Part shown: positions 56,307 through 64,000 of the stretch, in pieces
Layout: every line of letters starts with the position of its first letter
How positions within the stretch are numbered: the first letter of the stretch is position 1
From: Ignavibacteria bacterium
GTDB lineage: Bacteria > Bacteroidota > Ignavibacteria > Tepidaquicellales > OLB5
NCBI GenBank assembly: GCA_017303675.1
Contig: JAFLBX010000002.1
Coordinates: 248,001 to 312,000, forward strand
Direction of reading: 5' to 3'
Length of the DNA stretch: 64,000 nucleotides
Notes under the pieces: generated by a model
The model's database searches: none
What the model saw: the letters and a program-made list of their open reading frames with translations, nothing else
What the model was told of the DNA's origin: nothing
Program-made: the position numbers and the translations under genes

Positions 56307-57308
56307 ATGCGTACATTCCAGGATTTCCGTAATGAGGTTTCATCAGGGAAGCTGAAGAATGTATATTATATTGCATCAATTGATAATTATTTTTTATCAA
56401 AGGCAGGCGAAATTTTAAGGGAGAAGCTCTTTGGCTCGAAAGAAAACAAAGAGAACTTCTTCCTTAAATATGCCGATGAAACCCCTATGCAGGAATTGTT
56501 CGATCTAACCTCAGGCGGAGCTTCGCTTTTTTCAGCGCAAAAACTTGTAATTGTTAAGCGATGCGAAAAATACTCGAGAAAGCTAAGTGAATTCATAGAA
56601 AGAACAAAAGAAAAAGCAGAGGATTCCTATATCCTTTATGCTTTTGATACTTCATTCGTTATTGAAAAAAAGCTGCATGAGATCAAAGGTATAGAGTTTT
56701 ATGATTTTTCAGACCTTCCTCAAAGAGAACTGTATGACTGGGTTAAGCAGGAGTTCGAATCATATAATATTAAGATAAATAATGATGCATTGGACCTTTT
56801 TATCACTTCAGTGCCTTCATCATTTGATCTGCTGAGCACTGAAATTGAAAAGATAAGTAATTATGACTTTGAGGGAAAAGAACCCGTATTAACAAAAGAG
56901 ATAATTCTGCAATTTATTGGTTATGACAGGGAATATTCTCCGGATGAGTTAATGACAGCGATCGTAAATAAAGATCAAAACAGGGCGTTTTCTATACTTA
57001 ATAATTTGCTTAATTCTAAAGCTTTAAATGAAGTATATTTACTTTCGACGGTAAGTAATTATTATATGGACCTATTTTCTTTTAAAACACAAGGCCTAGA
57101 TACGATGGATAGCAGGACTTTATACCAGAGGTATAAAATGTGGGGTGACAGAGTAAAATTCGCAAAAAATTACCATAAACTGCTAAATATCAGCTCATTA
57201 GAGCATTCATTTGCGAAGATACTGGAAACCGATAAAAAGCTGAAAACAAGCATGTTAGACCCTAAAATCCTGATGACTTCACTTGTAGAAGAGCTGATAA
57301 ATGCTTAA
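56307..57308 (+). CDS. holA: DNA polymerase III delta subunit
   Basis: Delta is the clamp-opening wrench of the clamp loader. The 333-residue product has the expected length and family pattern: KNVYYIASIDNYFLSKAGEILREKL near the N-terminus, FSAQKLVIVKRCEKYS in place of the usual FSxRRLVxV, then QRELYDWVKQEFE and the helical C-terminal domain with LNNLLNSKALNEVYLLSTVSNYY. It lies 55 bases before an ECF sigma gene. Confidence 0.85.
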   Translation: MRTFQDFRNEVSSGKLKNVYYIASIDNYFLSKAGEILREKLFGSKENKENFFLKYADETPMQELFDLTSGGASLFSAQKLVIVKRCEKYSRKLSEFIERTKEKAEDSYILYAFDTSFVIEKKLHEIKGIEFYDFSDLPQRELYDWVKQEFESYNIKINNDALDLFITSVPSSFDLLSTEIEKISNYDFEGKEPVLTKEIILQFIGYDREYSPDELMTAIVNKDQNRAFSILNNLLNSKALNEVYLLSTVSNYYMDLFSFKTQGLDTMDSRTLYQRYKMWGDRVKFAKNYHKLLNISSLEHSFAKILETDKKLKTSMLDPKILMTSLVEELINA

Positions 57309-57363
57309 AATTATAAAAAGCGGAACAAAAAACCAAATTTTTCGTTAAATAAATAGGATACAG

Positions 57364-57969
57364 ATGGCGCCTTCGCAAGAAGGAAAAAATATAAAAAAAC
57401 TGACTGATGAAGAGCTTATCTTCCGGTTTCAGCAAGGCGAAATTGAAGCCTACAATGAGATAGTAGCGCGTTATAAAGACAGACTGACGAACTACATTTA
57501 CCGCTATGTAGGCAACTATGATGAGTGTGATGATATTGTTCAGGATACTTTTGTTAAGGTCTATGTATCAAAACATCTGTACAAGGAAATTGCAAAGTTT
57601 TCAACATGGATATACACGATTGCAATTAACCTGGCAAAAACAAAGGTTGTAAAGCAGCAAAAATATAAAACTTTCTCTATCAGCGATGTTTATAATGATG
57701 AGAACAAAGATTTTGACCTGCCCGATGAGGCTTACGGCGGTCCCGAAGTTGACGCAAATTCAAAGTTTTTAAGCGCTCATATACAAAAAGCGCTTGAGCA
57801 GATTAACGAAAATTACAGGGAACTAGTAATTTTAAGGGATATAGAAGATTTTTCATACGAAGAAATTGTTGATATGACCGGATTACCTATGGGAACTGTG
57901 AAATCAAGGATCAACAGGGGCAGAGAAAAGCTGCAGGAGCTCCTGAAAGATATTTATAAAGAAGAATAA
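57364..57969 (+). CDS. ECF-family RNA polymerase sigma factor
   Basis: The 201-residue product has sigma region 2 (YKDRLTNYIYRYVGNYDECDDIVQDTFVKVYV, FSTWIYTIAINLAK) and region 4 (LEQINENYRELVILRDIEDFSYEEIVDMTGLPMGTVKSRINRGREKLQ), without region 3. Such group 4 sigmas direct stress or envelope regulons and are usually held by an anti-sigma factor. The downstream membrane gene, 36 bases away, is the likely partner. Confidence 0.92.
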   Translation: MAPSQEGKNIKKLTDEELIFRFQQGEIEAYNEIVARYKDRLTNYIYRYVGNYDECDDIVQDTFVKVYVSKHLYKEIAKFSTWIYTIAINLAKTKVVKQQKYKTFSISDVYNDENKDFDLPDEAYGGPEVDANSKFLSAHIQKALEQINENYRELVILRDIEDFSYEEIVDMTGLPMGTVKSRINRGREKLQELLKDIYKEE

Positions 57970-58005
57970 AAAAAGGAATCGACCATCTCCTATAAAGGAG
58001 GAAAA

Positions 58006-58905
58006 ATGTTACAGGACGACGAAAAATATAAAGCATTACGAGACCAGCTCAGAACACTTCCGCGCGTTAAGGCAAAGCATGATTTTGAGGACCGTCTTAT
58101 GCGCAGGTTAAAAGAAGCTGAAAATCCGGCACGGTTAACCAATATGGTCAACCAGCCTGTGTACAAGCATCAGCCTGAAAAAAAGAGCTGGTTTGAAAGC
58201 CTGTTCAGGCCTTCATTTGTGCCTGCGCTTGGTTTAACTGTAGTTCTTCTTGTAGCTGTAGTTGTTTATTTCGGGTATTTTTCAAAAATGAACAGTTCTG
58301 ATACTTCAACAACACGCCAATTTGTTACATCAACAAACCAGGGTGATCTTATCATATATGTTAAGAAGGACGGTGAAGATATCAGCAGTAATTACCCGAA
58401 GGAATACAGCGCAGTAGAGCCGGGTGAAACCAGATCAGGGGATTATGCTCCTGCACCGGTTGAAACTACATCTGATTTTTACGCAAAACCGGATCCTACC
58501 AGGACCGTTGCACCTGAGATAAAACCTGACAGGGTAAGTGAAGAACAAAAGATAGAAATGCAGAGATCTTTTGATAAGGATATGGAAAAAGGTGTTGATA
58601 CCAAGGGCGAAAGAAAACATGACGGGATCATGAAAAAAGAATCTAAGAGTGATTTTAATTCTGAAACCAAGGGAATGGAAAAGAAAGAATCCACGGAGCC
58701 AAAGAAAAAAGTTTCTGATGAAAAAAAGAATATTCTTATTGATGAAGAAAATGATGATGTTGTAAAACAAAAGGTCAATGAACCGTCTAAGGAAAATAAG
58801 ACTGAAGATAACCTTGGAAGGATCAGCAGGGCAACTAAGAAAGATTCCACTCAAAATAAATCAGACAGCGAAGCTGAAGAAAAAGAAACTATAAAGCAGA
58901 AGTAA
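58006..58905 (+). CDS. Membrane protein, probable anti-sigma partner of the ECF factor
   Basis: The 299-residue product has a cytoplasmic N-terminal segment of about 65 residues (LRTLPRVKAKHDFEDRLMRRLKEAE), one transmembrane helix (near 69-91, VPALGLTVVLLVAVVVYFGYF) and a long hydrophilic tail rich in Lys, Glu, Asp and Ser. It lacks the HxxxCxxC zinc motif of ZAS anti-sigmas. Position behind an ECF sigma gene and topology suggest an anti-sigma role; sequence similarity is not visible to me. AAAGGAGGAAAA precedes the ATG. Confidence 0.6.
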   Translation: MLQDDEKYKALRDQLRTLPRVKAKHDFEDRLMRRLKEAENPARLTNMVNQPVYKHQPEKKSWFESLFRPSFVPALGLTVVLLVAVVVYFGYFSKMNSSDTSTTRQFVTSTNQGDLIIYVKKDGEDISSNYPKEYSAVEPGETRSGDYAPAPVETTSDFYAKPDPTRTVAPEIKPDRVSEEQKIEMQRSFDKDMEKGVDTKGERKHDGIMKKESKSDFNSETKGMEKKESTEPKKKVSDEKKNILIDEENDDVVKQKVNEPSKENKTEDNLGRISRATKKDSTQNKSDSEAEEKETIKQK

Positions 58906-58930
58906 TTATCAACAGGATTTTGAACAATAA

Positions 58931-58962
58931 AAAAGGATACTTAAAATTAAGTATCCTTTTTT
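58931..58962. terminator. Bidirectional terminator between convergent genes
   Basis: AAAAGGATACTTAA (58931-58944) pairs over 14 bp with TTAAGTATCCTTTT (58947-58960). A T run follows on the plus strand and an A run precedes, so it can terminate both the anti-sigma gene and clpP, which converge here. Confidence 0.88.
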
Positions 58963-58983
58963 ATTTATAGTATGTCCGCTAAT

Positions 58984-59643
58984 CTATTTTTTATCAACAA
59001 TTCTTTTTTCAAGAATGTTATCAATAAGCCCGTAAGCTTTAGCTTCTTCGGCAGTCATGAAATTATCCCTGTCACAGTCTCGTTTAATTGTCTCAAAATC
59101 CTTTCCTGTATGCCTTGAAAGAATATTGTACAGTGCGTCGCGGGTCTTTATCATTTCTTTGGTGTAAATTTCAATATCAGTTGCCTGACCCTGTGTGCCG
59201 CCTAAAGGCTGGTGTATCATTATCTTTGAGTGGGGAAGTGATGTTCTTTTGCCTGCAGTACCGCCCGCAAGAAGAACAGCGCCCATTGATGCAGCCATTC
59301 CCGTGCAGATAGTTGCTACAGTTGGTTTGATATACTGCATTGTATCGTATATAGCAAGTCCAGCGCTGACGCTTCCGCCCGGTGAGTTTATGTAAAGCAT
59401 CACGTCCTTATCAGCATCTTCAGATTCCAGGAATAACAGCTGAGCAATTACTAAGCTTGCAGTATGGTCATCAACCGGGAAGCCAAGGAAAATTATCCTT
59501 TCCCTTAACAGCCTTGAATAGATATCCATACCTCTTTCACCCCTGGCAGTCTGTTCTACTACCATAGGTACAAGCTGGTTCGCAATATTGAGGCCTTTTT
59601 CAATTTCCAGCTTATTGCCGGATATGATCTTCTGATAATTCAT
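58984..59643 (-). CDS. clpP: ATP-dependent Clp protease proteolytic subunit
   Basis: ClpP forms a tetradecameric chamber that degrades substrates fed by ClpX or ClpA/C. The 219-residue product has the catalytic Ser in [10 protein letters not shown] (near 109), the His in [14 protein letters not shown] and a downstream Asp (RDCDRDNFM), with [18 protein letters not shown] upstream. A short propeptide may be removed. It lies 47 bases downstream of tig on the minus strand; clpX, the usual next gene, is absent here. Confidence 0.96.
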   Translation of the reverse strand: MNYQKIISGNKLEIEKGLNIANQLVPMVVEQTARGERGMDIYSRLLRERIIFLGFPVDDHTASLVIAQLLFLESEDADKDVMLYINSPGGSVSAGLAIYDTMQYIKPTVATICTGMAASMGAVLLAGGTAGKRTSLPHSKIMIHQPLGGTQGQATDIEIYTKEMIKTRDALYNILSRHTGKDFETIKRDCDRDNFMTAEEAKAYGLIDNILEKRIVDKK

Positions 59644-59690
59644 TTATTTCCTTCTAATTAGTGAATTATTTAGAGTAAAAACTTTTTTAT

Positions 59691-61043
59691 TTATTCAGTT
59701 TTCTTTTTTCTTGGCTTTTTGGGTTTTGCTTCTTTTTTCTTTTCATCTCCGTGGTCATGTTCGCCGCCATCATCATGTGAATGATCGTGTCTTTCTACAT
59801 CCTTTATCTTTGCATTTTCTATCAAAAAGTTCATCAGCTTATCATCCAAGACCCTGTATTTTACATCAGGATTGTTTTCATAAACTGCTTTTATCTTTTC
59901 AACAGGCAGGTTGTATTTCTTAGCATCAGCTTCGATCACAGGCTCAAGATCTTTATCGGTAACTTCGATCTTTTCCATTTCTATGATCTTATCTCTTATC
60001 AGGTACCATTTTACCTGCAGGATAGCATCAGCGCGTTTTGTTTTCCTGTATTCTTCTTCATCAAATTCTTTGGGAAGCTGGCGCTTTGGATTCTGGTTCT
60101 TTACATCTTCAATGTATGAATTCAGAATATTTTCAACCAGTGCATCAGGAACAGGTATCTCATTTAACTTAATCAATTCGCTGACAATATTGTTCCTTAT
60201 TTCCTGGTCAGCAATATTCTTATAAATCCCTTCAAGCTCTTTTTTAACTTTTCCTCTGAATTCTTCAGTGGTCTTAATTTCTTCATCTTTGTAAATGCTT
60301 TTGAAGAAGTCTTCGTTTAGCTCAGGGAAAATTACTTTATCGACCTTTTTGCAAAGTACCTTATATTTTTCAATAGTTCCTTCTTCCTGTCCCGGCAGGT
60401 TCAGAATTCTTTCTTCGCCAACAGAGATCTCTGCAAGCTGTTCTTTGAATTCCTTGTTGATCTGCGGATCGTTAAGGTAAAACCTCACATCTTTATCGCT
60501 TTGGCCGATAATTTCAGTGCCGGTTTCATCAAGCTTCTGCACATCCATTGTCAGTGAAAATTCATCACCATCTGCTTTAGGAGCATCTTCATATGTAACA
60601 TGTTTTGACTGCAGGTATTTTACTTCATCATCCACCATTTTTTCATCAACATTATGGATGGTTCTGTTTACTTCAACACCTTTATAATCAGCAAGCTCAA
60701 ACTCTGGCTTGATCTCATATTTTATTTTAAATTTAAATAGCTGCTTGGCTTCATAATCCATATCCACCATTTGCGCTTCACCAAGCGGGTGGACGTGGTT
60801 CTCATCCAGGTAATTTTTGTAAACATCATTAGCCACATCTTCCAGGGAAGCCTGTTCTATCATATCGCCGTACATGCGTTTTATCATTGAAACGGGGGCT
60901 TTTCCTTTACGAAAACCCGGGATTTCAGCCTTTTTTTGATATTTTTGAAAAGCTTTTTCAAAATGGGGAGCAAGATCTGCGTATGTTAACTCGAACTCAA
61001 CTTCCTGTTTTACAGCATCAATTTTATTTATCTTAAATTCCAT
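59691..61043 (-). CDS. tig: Trigger factor
   Basis: Trigger factor is the ribosome-bound chaperone at the tunnel exit. The 450-residue product has the ribosome-binding signature PGFRKGKAPVSMIKRMYG (near residue 42), a central isomerase-type domain and a helical C-terminal domain. The last 35 residues are unusual: a His/Asp-rich stretch (HDHSHDDGGEHDHGDE) followed by a Lys/Pro tail. A consensus promoter lies just upstream. It precedes clpP in one minus-strand unit. Confidence 0.94.
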   Translation of the reverse strand: MEFKINKIDAVKQEVEFELTYADLAPHFEKAFQKYQKKAEIPGFRKGKAPVSMIKRMYGDMIEQASLEDVANDVYKNYLDENHVHPLGEAQMVDMDYEAKQLFKFKIKYEIKPEFELADYKGVEVNRTIHNVDEKMVDDEVKYLQSKHVTYEDAPKADGDEFSLTMDVQKLDETGTEIIGQSDKDVRFYLNDPQINKEFKEQLAEISVGEERILNLPGQEEGTIEKYKVLCKKVDKVIFPELNEDFFKSIYKDEEIKTTEEFRGKVKKELEGIYKNIADQEIRNNIVSELIKLNEIPVPDALVENILNSYIEDVKNQNPKRQLPKEFDEEEYRKTKRADAILQVKWYLIRDKIIEMEKIEVTDKDLEPVIEADAKKYNLPVEKIKAVYENNPDVKYRVLDDKLMNFLIENAKIKDVERHDHSHDDGGEHDHGDEKKKEAKPKKPRKKKTE

Positions 61044-61064
61044 ATTTTCAGTTTAATTAATCAG

Positions 61065-61095
61065 CAAATATAGCTTTTATCAAATTTTCGAACAA
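61065..61095 (-). promoter_or_regulatory. Promoter of tig-clpP
   Basis: On the minus strand, TTG (61095-61093) is followed by a 20-bp spacer and TATATTTG (61072-61065), the same pattern as before rplB and dnaN. The start codon of tig is 22 bases further on. Confidence 0.72.
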
Positions 61096-61172
61096 TGATA
61101 AAATATTAAAACATGGCTATAATTGATAAATGTATGGTTTATTCATCATTTTATGGATAAATTTGAAGCATT

Positions 61173-62357
61173 ATGAACAAAAAGCTTATCAATTTACTCA
61201 GGAAAAATAAAAGAACAGTAATCGGTCTGCTTTCCGGTACTTCTGTTGACGCAATAGATGCGGTTTTATTGCAAATTACAGGCAGCGGAGCTGGTACAAG
61301 GGTTAAAATTATGGATTTTATTGAACATCCGGTTCCCCAAAATGTCAGACTTGAAATTTTTAAGAATTCCGCTAAAAATACGGCAAGAATTGAAGGAATT
61401 ACCAGGCTGAATGTAATAATGGGTGCTTTATTTGCAGATGCTGTTCTGAAGATATTGAAACGGAATAAGTTACTTTCAAATAATATCGATCTTATCGGTT
61501 CTCATGGGCAGACTATTCACCACCTTCCTGAAAAAAAGAATTATTGCGGGTATAGAGTCAAATCCACGCTGCAAATTGGCGATCCCGCAATTATTGCGAA
61601 TTTAACCGGTATTACTACCGTGGGTGATTTCAGGATAGCTGATTGCGCTGTTGATGGTGATGGTGCGCCTCTTGTTCCGTACCTCGATCATATTTTATTC
61701 ACCCACAAAAGCAAAAACCGTGCATTACTTAATATCGGGGGTATTTCAAATATTACTATATTGAAAAAAAACTCAGCCAAACGAGATGTTTTTGCTTTTG
61801 ATACAGGTCCCGGAAACATGATAATTGACGGCTTGATGTACCATTTGTTCAAAAAGAAATTTGATAAAAACAGCTCAACTGCCTTAATGGGTAAAGTAAA
61901 TACGGAATTATTTAATTATCTGATAAAAGATAAGGGCTATTCAAGCCCGCCGCCAAAATCAACGGGCAGAGAGCATTACGGCGCAGAATTTCAGTTAAAA
62001 CTTCTGAAAAAATTCAAAGGGATAAACAAATTTGATATTATCAGAACAGTAACGGAATTCACTGCATATTCGATCTGGTATAACTACCGCAATTATATCG
62101 AAACCGAATGCAAAATAAATGAGCTTATTGTAAGCGGGGGCGGAGCGGAAAATCCTTTAATAATGAGAAGCTTAAAGAATTATTTTAAAGGAGTTAATGT
62201 CTGCAGGCTTAAAGCCGGGGGAATCAATTCAAAAAATAAAGAAGCTGTACTTTTTGCCGTACTTGCAAATGAGTGTATTAACGGTAATCCCGCAAATATG
62301 AACCGCGTTACCGGCTCAACCAAAGATGTTATTTTAGGAAAGATATGCCAGGCATGA
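61173..62357 (+). CDS. anmK: Anhydro-N-acetylmuramic acid kinase
   Basis: AnmK opens and phosphorylates anhydro-MurNAc released during peptidoglycan turnover, giving MurNAc-6-phosphate. The 394-residue product has GLLSGTSVDAIDAVLLQ (ATP site, near residue 18), GSHGQTIHHLP, GDFRIADCAVDGDGAPLVPYLD with the catalytic Asp, NIGGISNIT and FDTGPGNMIIDGL. ATG start. It stands alone between divergent tig and a repeat element. A TAAATTTG at 61158-61165 could be a -7 element and would imply an almost leaderless transcript. Confidence 0.93.
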   Translation: MNKKLINLLRKNKRTVIGLLSGTSVDAIDAVLLQITGSGAGTRVKIMDFIEHPVPQNVRLEIFKNSAKNTARIEGITRLNVIMGALFADAVLKILKRNKLLSNNIDLIGSHGQTIHHLPEKKNYCGYRVKSTLQIGDPAIIANLTGITTVGDFRIADCAVDGDGAPLVPYLDHILFTHKSKNRALLNIGGISNITILKKNSAKRDVFAFDTGPGNMIIDGLMYHLFKKKFDKNSSTALMGKVNTELFNYLIKDKGYSSPPPKSTGREHYGAEFQLKLLKKFKGINKFDIIRTVTEFTAYSIWYNYRNYIETECKINELIVSGGGAENPLIMRSLKNYFKGVNVCRLKAGGINSKNKEAVLFAVLANECINGNPANMNRVTGSTKDVILGKICQA

Positions 62358-62472
62358 GATAAAGACAGTGACACAGGCATTTTGAGAATGCATTCATGCA
62401 ATGAAAGTATTTATCTTTATCTGAATTCATTTTCTTTACCTTTTTAAATTACGGAAAGTGGATTAGTCATAG

Positions 62473-62606
62473 TTGCCACGACCTTTAGGTCGTGGACCCT
62501 GGACAGCATCTCAAGGGGCTTCAGCCCCTAAAAAATTGAAAATCAGTTAGCGGCTAAAGCCGTTAAAAGGTCAGTAAATATATCCACGACCTAAAGGTCG
62601 TGGCAA
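62473..62606. repeat. 134-bp REP/MITE-like element with perfect 24-bp inverted ends
   Basis: Bases 62473-62496 are the exact reverse complement of 62583-62606. Each end is itself a hairpin (CCACGACC with GGTCGTGG around TTTA or TAAA). Inside are two further hairpins, AGGGGCTTCAGCCCCT (62514-62529) and TTAGCGGCTAAAGCCGTTAA (62547-62566). No ORF lies within. The pattern is that of REP/BIME clusters moved by single-strand REP transposases; no such transposase is in the window. Confidence 0.85.
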
Positions 62607-62627
62607 TTAAAATTCCACCATAACATT

Positions 62628-63350
62628 ATGTATAAAGATAAAATAGCGATTGTAACAGGCGGTACAGGAGCGTTGGGCAGGGTTATTGTAAATCATTTTG
62701 CTGCACAGGGTATGAAAGTGTATGTACCGGTTCGCTCTATGCCTGAATTTATGAAAGTGTTTGAACAAACAGATGAAACTGAATTCAAAGGATTGCCCAA
62801 ACGATATGGCTTGCCATGTGACGCATCAAATGAAATTGAAGTGAAGGAATTTTGCGATAACGTGGTAAAACAGGAAAAAAGAATAGATTTCCTCGTAAAT
62901 ACTGTTGGCGGTTACCACCCAAAACGAAGTGTGACAGATACTGATAAGGAGTTTATCGAACAGCAGCTTATGCTGAACTTTTATACTATGTTTTTTTTTA
63001 CAAAACATGCGCTAAGTTATTTTAAAATGAGTAACTTCGGGCGGGTCGTTTCAGTTGGCGCAAAGCCCGCAGTTGAAACAACTGCCGGCAAGTTTGCTTA
63101 TAGCTTCAGTAAAGGGGGAGTTGTAAACTTAATGTTAACTCTTGCCGAAGAACATAAGGCTGATAATATCACTTTCAATACTATTATCCCAAGTGTTATT
63201 GATACTCCCGCCAACCGCGAAAGCATGCAGAACCAGGATTTTTCCACTTGGGTAACTCCTTTGGAAATTGCTGAAACATGCCTTTTTTTGATGGGTGATG
63301 GAGCAAAATCTTATCGCGGGAATGTAATTAAGATGTATGGGAGAGTGTAA
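62628..63350 (+). CDS. Short-chain dehydrogenase/reductase
   Basis: The 240-residue product is a classical SDR with the cofactor motif VTGGTGALGRVIVNHF (residues 8-23), LVNTVGGY in place of NNAG, a serine in RVVSVGAK and the catalytic YSFSK (YxxxK, near 163). Substrate and cofactor preference are unknown. It lies 21 bases after the REP-like element, close enough that the element may form part of its leader, and is followed by the DUF559 cassette. Confidence 0.88.
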   Translation: MYKDKIAIVTGGTGALGRVIVNHFAAQGMKVYVPVRSMPEFMKVFEQTDETEFKGLPKRYGLPCDASNEIEVKEFCDNVVKQEKRIDFLVNTVGGYHPKRSVTDTDKEFIEQQLMLNFYTMFFFTKHALSYFKMSNFGRVVSVGAKPAVETTAGKFAYSFSKGGVVNLMLTLAEEHKADNITFNTIIPSVIDTPANRESMQNQDFSTWVTPLEIAETCLFLMGDGAKSYRGNVIKMYGRV

Positions 63351-63364
63351 TTTAGAGAATATAT

Positions 63365-63860
63365 AGCTCCCCTCCTGTTTTTAGGAGGGGAAGAGTCCCG
63401 CTGAAAGCGGGACTAGGGGTGGTTATATTTTTATTATCAAATAGAGAAATGCGCAAAAACCAGTTACACAATATTGATAAGTTAAGAGATAGAAGAAAAG
63501 AACTACGTTCCAATCTAACACCCGCAGAAGCATTTTTGTGGAAATATCTTAAGAACAGTCAGCTTGAAGGCAGAAAATTCAGAAGGCAGCATAGTTTTGG
63601 AAAATTTGTGATTGACTTTTATTGTTCTACCCAGAAACTAGGAGTGGAACTTGATGGTATGTATCATTTTACTGAAGAACAAATAAAATATGATGCTGAA
63701 AGGAGTGAATATATGAATTCGTTGGGAATAAGGATAATACGATTTGAAAATGCAGAAGTGTTTGAGAAAACTGATGAAGTGTTGATTAAAATCAAAGATT
63801 GTTTTAGAAGCAACCACCCCGTCACTTCGTGACACCCCTCCTAAAAACAGGAGGGGAGCT
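63365..63860. mobile_element. DUF559 cassette bounded by perfect 26-bp inverted repeats
   Basis: Bases 63365-63390 are the exact reverse complement of 63835-63860. Inside each end comes a hairpin, GTCCCGC/GCGGGAC (63395-63413) on the left and GTCAC/GTGAC (63821-63833) on the right. Next to these lies GGGGTGGTT (63416-63424), mirrored as AACCACCCC (63812-63820). TATAT flanks both sides (63360-63364, 63861-63865), a possible 5-bp target duplication, though low in complexity. The only gene inside is a DUF559 protein whose stop codon lies in the right hairpin. Confidence 0.75.
63449..63832 (+). CDS. DUF559 endonuclease-like protein
   Basis: DUF559 proteins share the fold of very-short-patch repair and PD-(D/E)xK nucleases. 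The 127-residue product from ATG 63449 has LTPAEAFLWKYLKNSQLEGRKFRRQHSFGKFVIDFYC, then KLGVELDGMYH and IRIIRFENAEV, with candidate catalytic Glu (PAE), Asp (VIDF) and Glu-Asp (VELDG). An in-frame GTG at 63419 lies within the left repeat and is less likely. The gene occupies nearly all the space between the inverted repeats. Confidence 0.85.
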   Translation: MRKNQLHNIDKLRDRRKELRSNLTPAEAFLWKYLKNSQLEGRKFRRQHSFGKFVIDFYCSTQKLGVELDGMYHFTEEQIKYDAERSEYMNSLGIRIIRFENAEVFEKTDEVLIKIKDCFRSNHPVTS

Positions 63861-63931
63861 TATATTATCTGATGTTTTTAAATTATTGTATTTACATAAG
63901 GAAATAAAAAAAATACTGAATCCGCAAACGG

Positions 63932-64000
63932 TTAATACTTATAATTTATCTGTAATATCTTCAGCTTTTTATCCTTTGTTGTGACATAAATATATTTACC
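63932..64000 (-). CDS. C-terminal end of a minus-strand gene, truncated by the window edge
   Basis: Reading the minus strand from 64000, 22 codons are open (GKYIYVTTKDKKLKILQINYKY) and end in TAA at 63932. The hydrophobic-charged alternation resembles the last strands of a beta-propeller such as LVIVD or YncE-like proteins, but the fragment is too short to assign. Confidence 0.35.
   Translation of the reverse strand, partial: GKYIYVTTKDKKLKILQINYKY

Noticed and set aside
58435-58854. Two overlapping minus-strand frames of 123 and 139 codons opposite the anti-sigma-like gene
   Set aside because: Antisense shadows of a Lys/Glu-rich coding strand, giving Phe/Leu/Ser-rich translations without start signals.

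Overview
The window is AT-rich, almost entirely coding, and reads as chromosomal DNA of a member of the Ignavibacteria (Bacteroidota/Chlorobiota group). Five secreted proteins end in a type IX secretion (T9SS) sorting domain with the lineage-typical NYPNPFNP motif and a final KKM(V/L/M)(L/M)VK. The primary sigma factor is the short 288-residue Bacteroidota type. Three promoters fit TTG-N20-TAnnTTTG, the Bacteroidota -33/-7 pattern. The taxonomic call is inference from these features.

Layout. 1-6826: str operon and first part of the S10 operon (rpsL, rpsG, fusA, a tRNA-Ile with anticodon UAU plus a decayed tRNA copy, tuf, rpsJ, rplC, rplD, rplW). 6827-31270: a 24.4-kb block that separates rplW from rplB. 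It holds rpoD, an oligopeptide-binding lipoprotein, an NlpC/P60 peptidase, a DppB-type permease, a secreted metalloprotease, the two halves of a split clpB with seven unrelated genes between them (lipid kinase, phosphoesterase, sensor kinase and a four-gene sugar/glycosyltransfer operon), and four T9SS-exported proteins in A-B-B'-A' order. 31271-46602: the rest of S10, spc and alpha operons from rplB to rplQ, interrupted by a small secreted protein gene, a tRNA-Gln and an outer-membrane barrel gene with its own terminator. 46639-54042: engB, two serine-biosynthesis-type genes, then dnaN, recF, a DciA-like gene and gyrB. 54046-58905: barrel protein, uppP, cyclophilin, holA, and an ECF sigma factor with a membrane partner. 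58984-61043 (minus strand): tig-clpP. 61173-64000: anmK, a 134-bp palindromic repeat element, a short-chain dehydrogenase, a DUF559 nuclease-like gene boxed by perfect 26-bp inverted repeats, and the tail of a minus-strand gene.

Most of the window is the translation, transcription and replication core: ribosomal proteins, EF-G, EF-Tu, IF-1, RNA polymerase alpha, the primary sigma factor, SecY, methionine aminopeptidase, sliding clamp, RecF and gyrase. Accessory genes have been wedged into it. The observations most worth pursuing are the clpB split exactly in the middle-domain coiled coil, the DUF559 cassette with structured inverted-repeat ends, the UAU-anticodon tRNA-Ile, the non-ribosomal genes lodged in ribosomal operons, and the restriction of non-ATG starts to small-subunit ribosomal genes.
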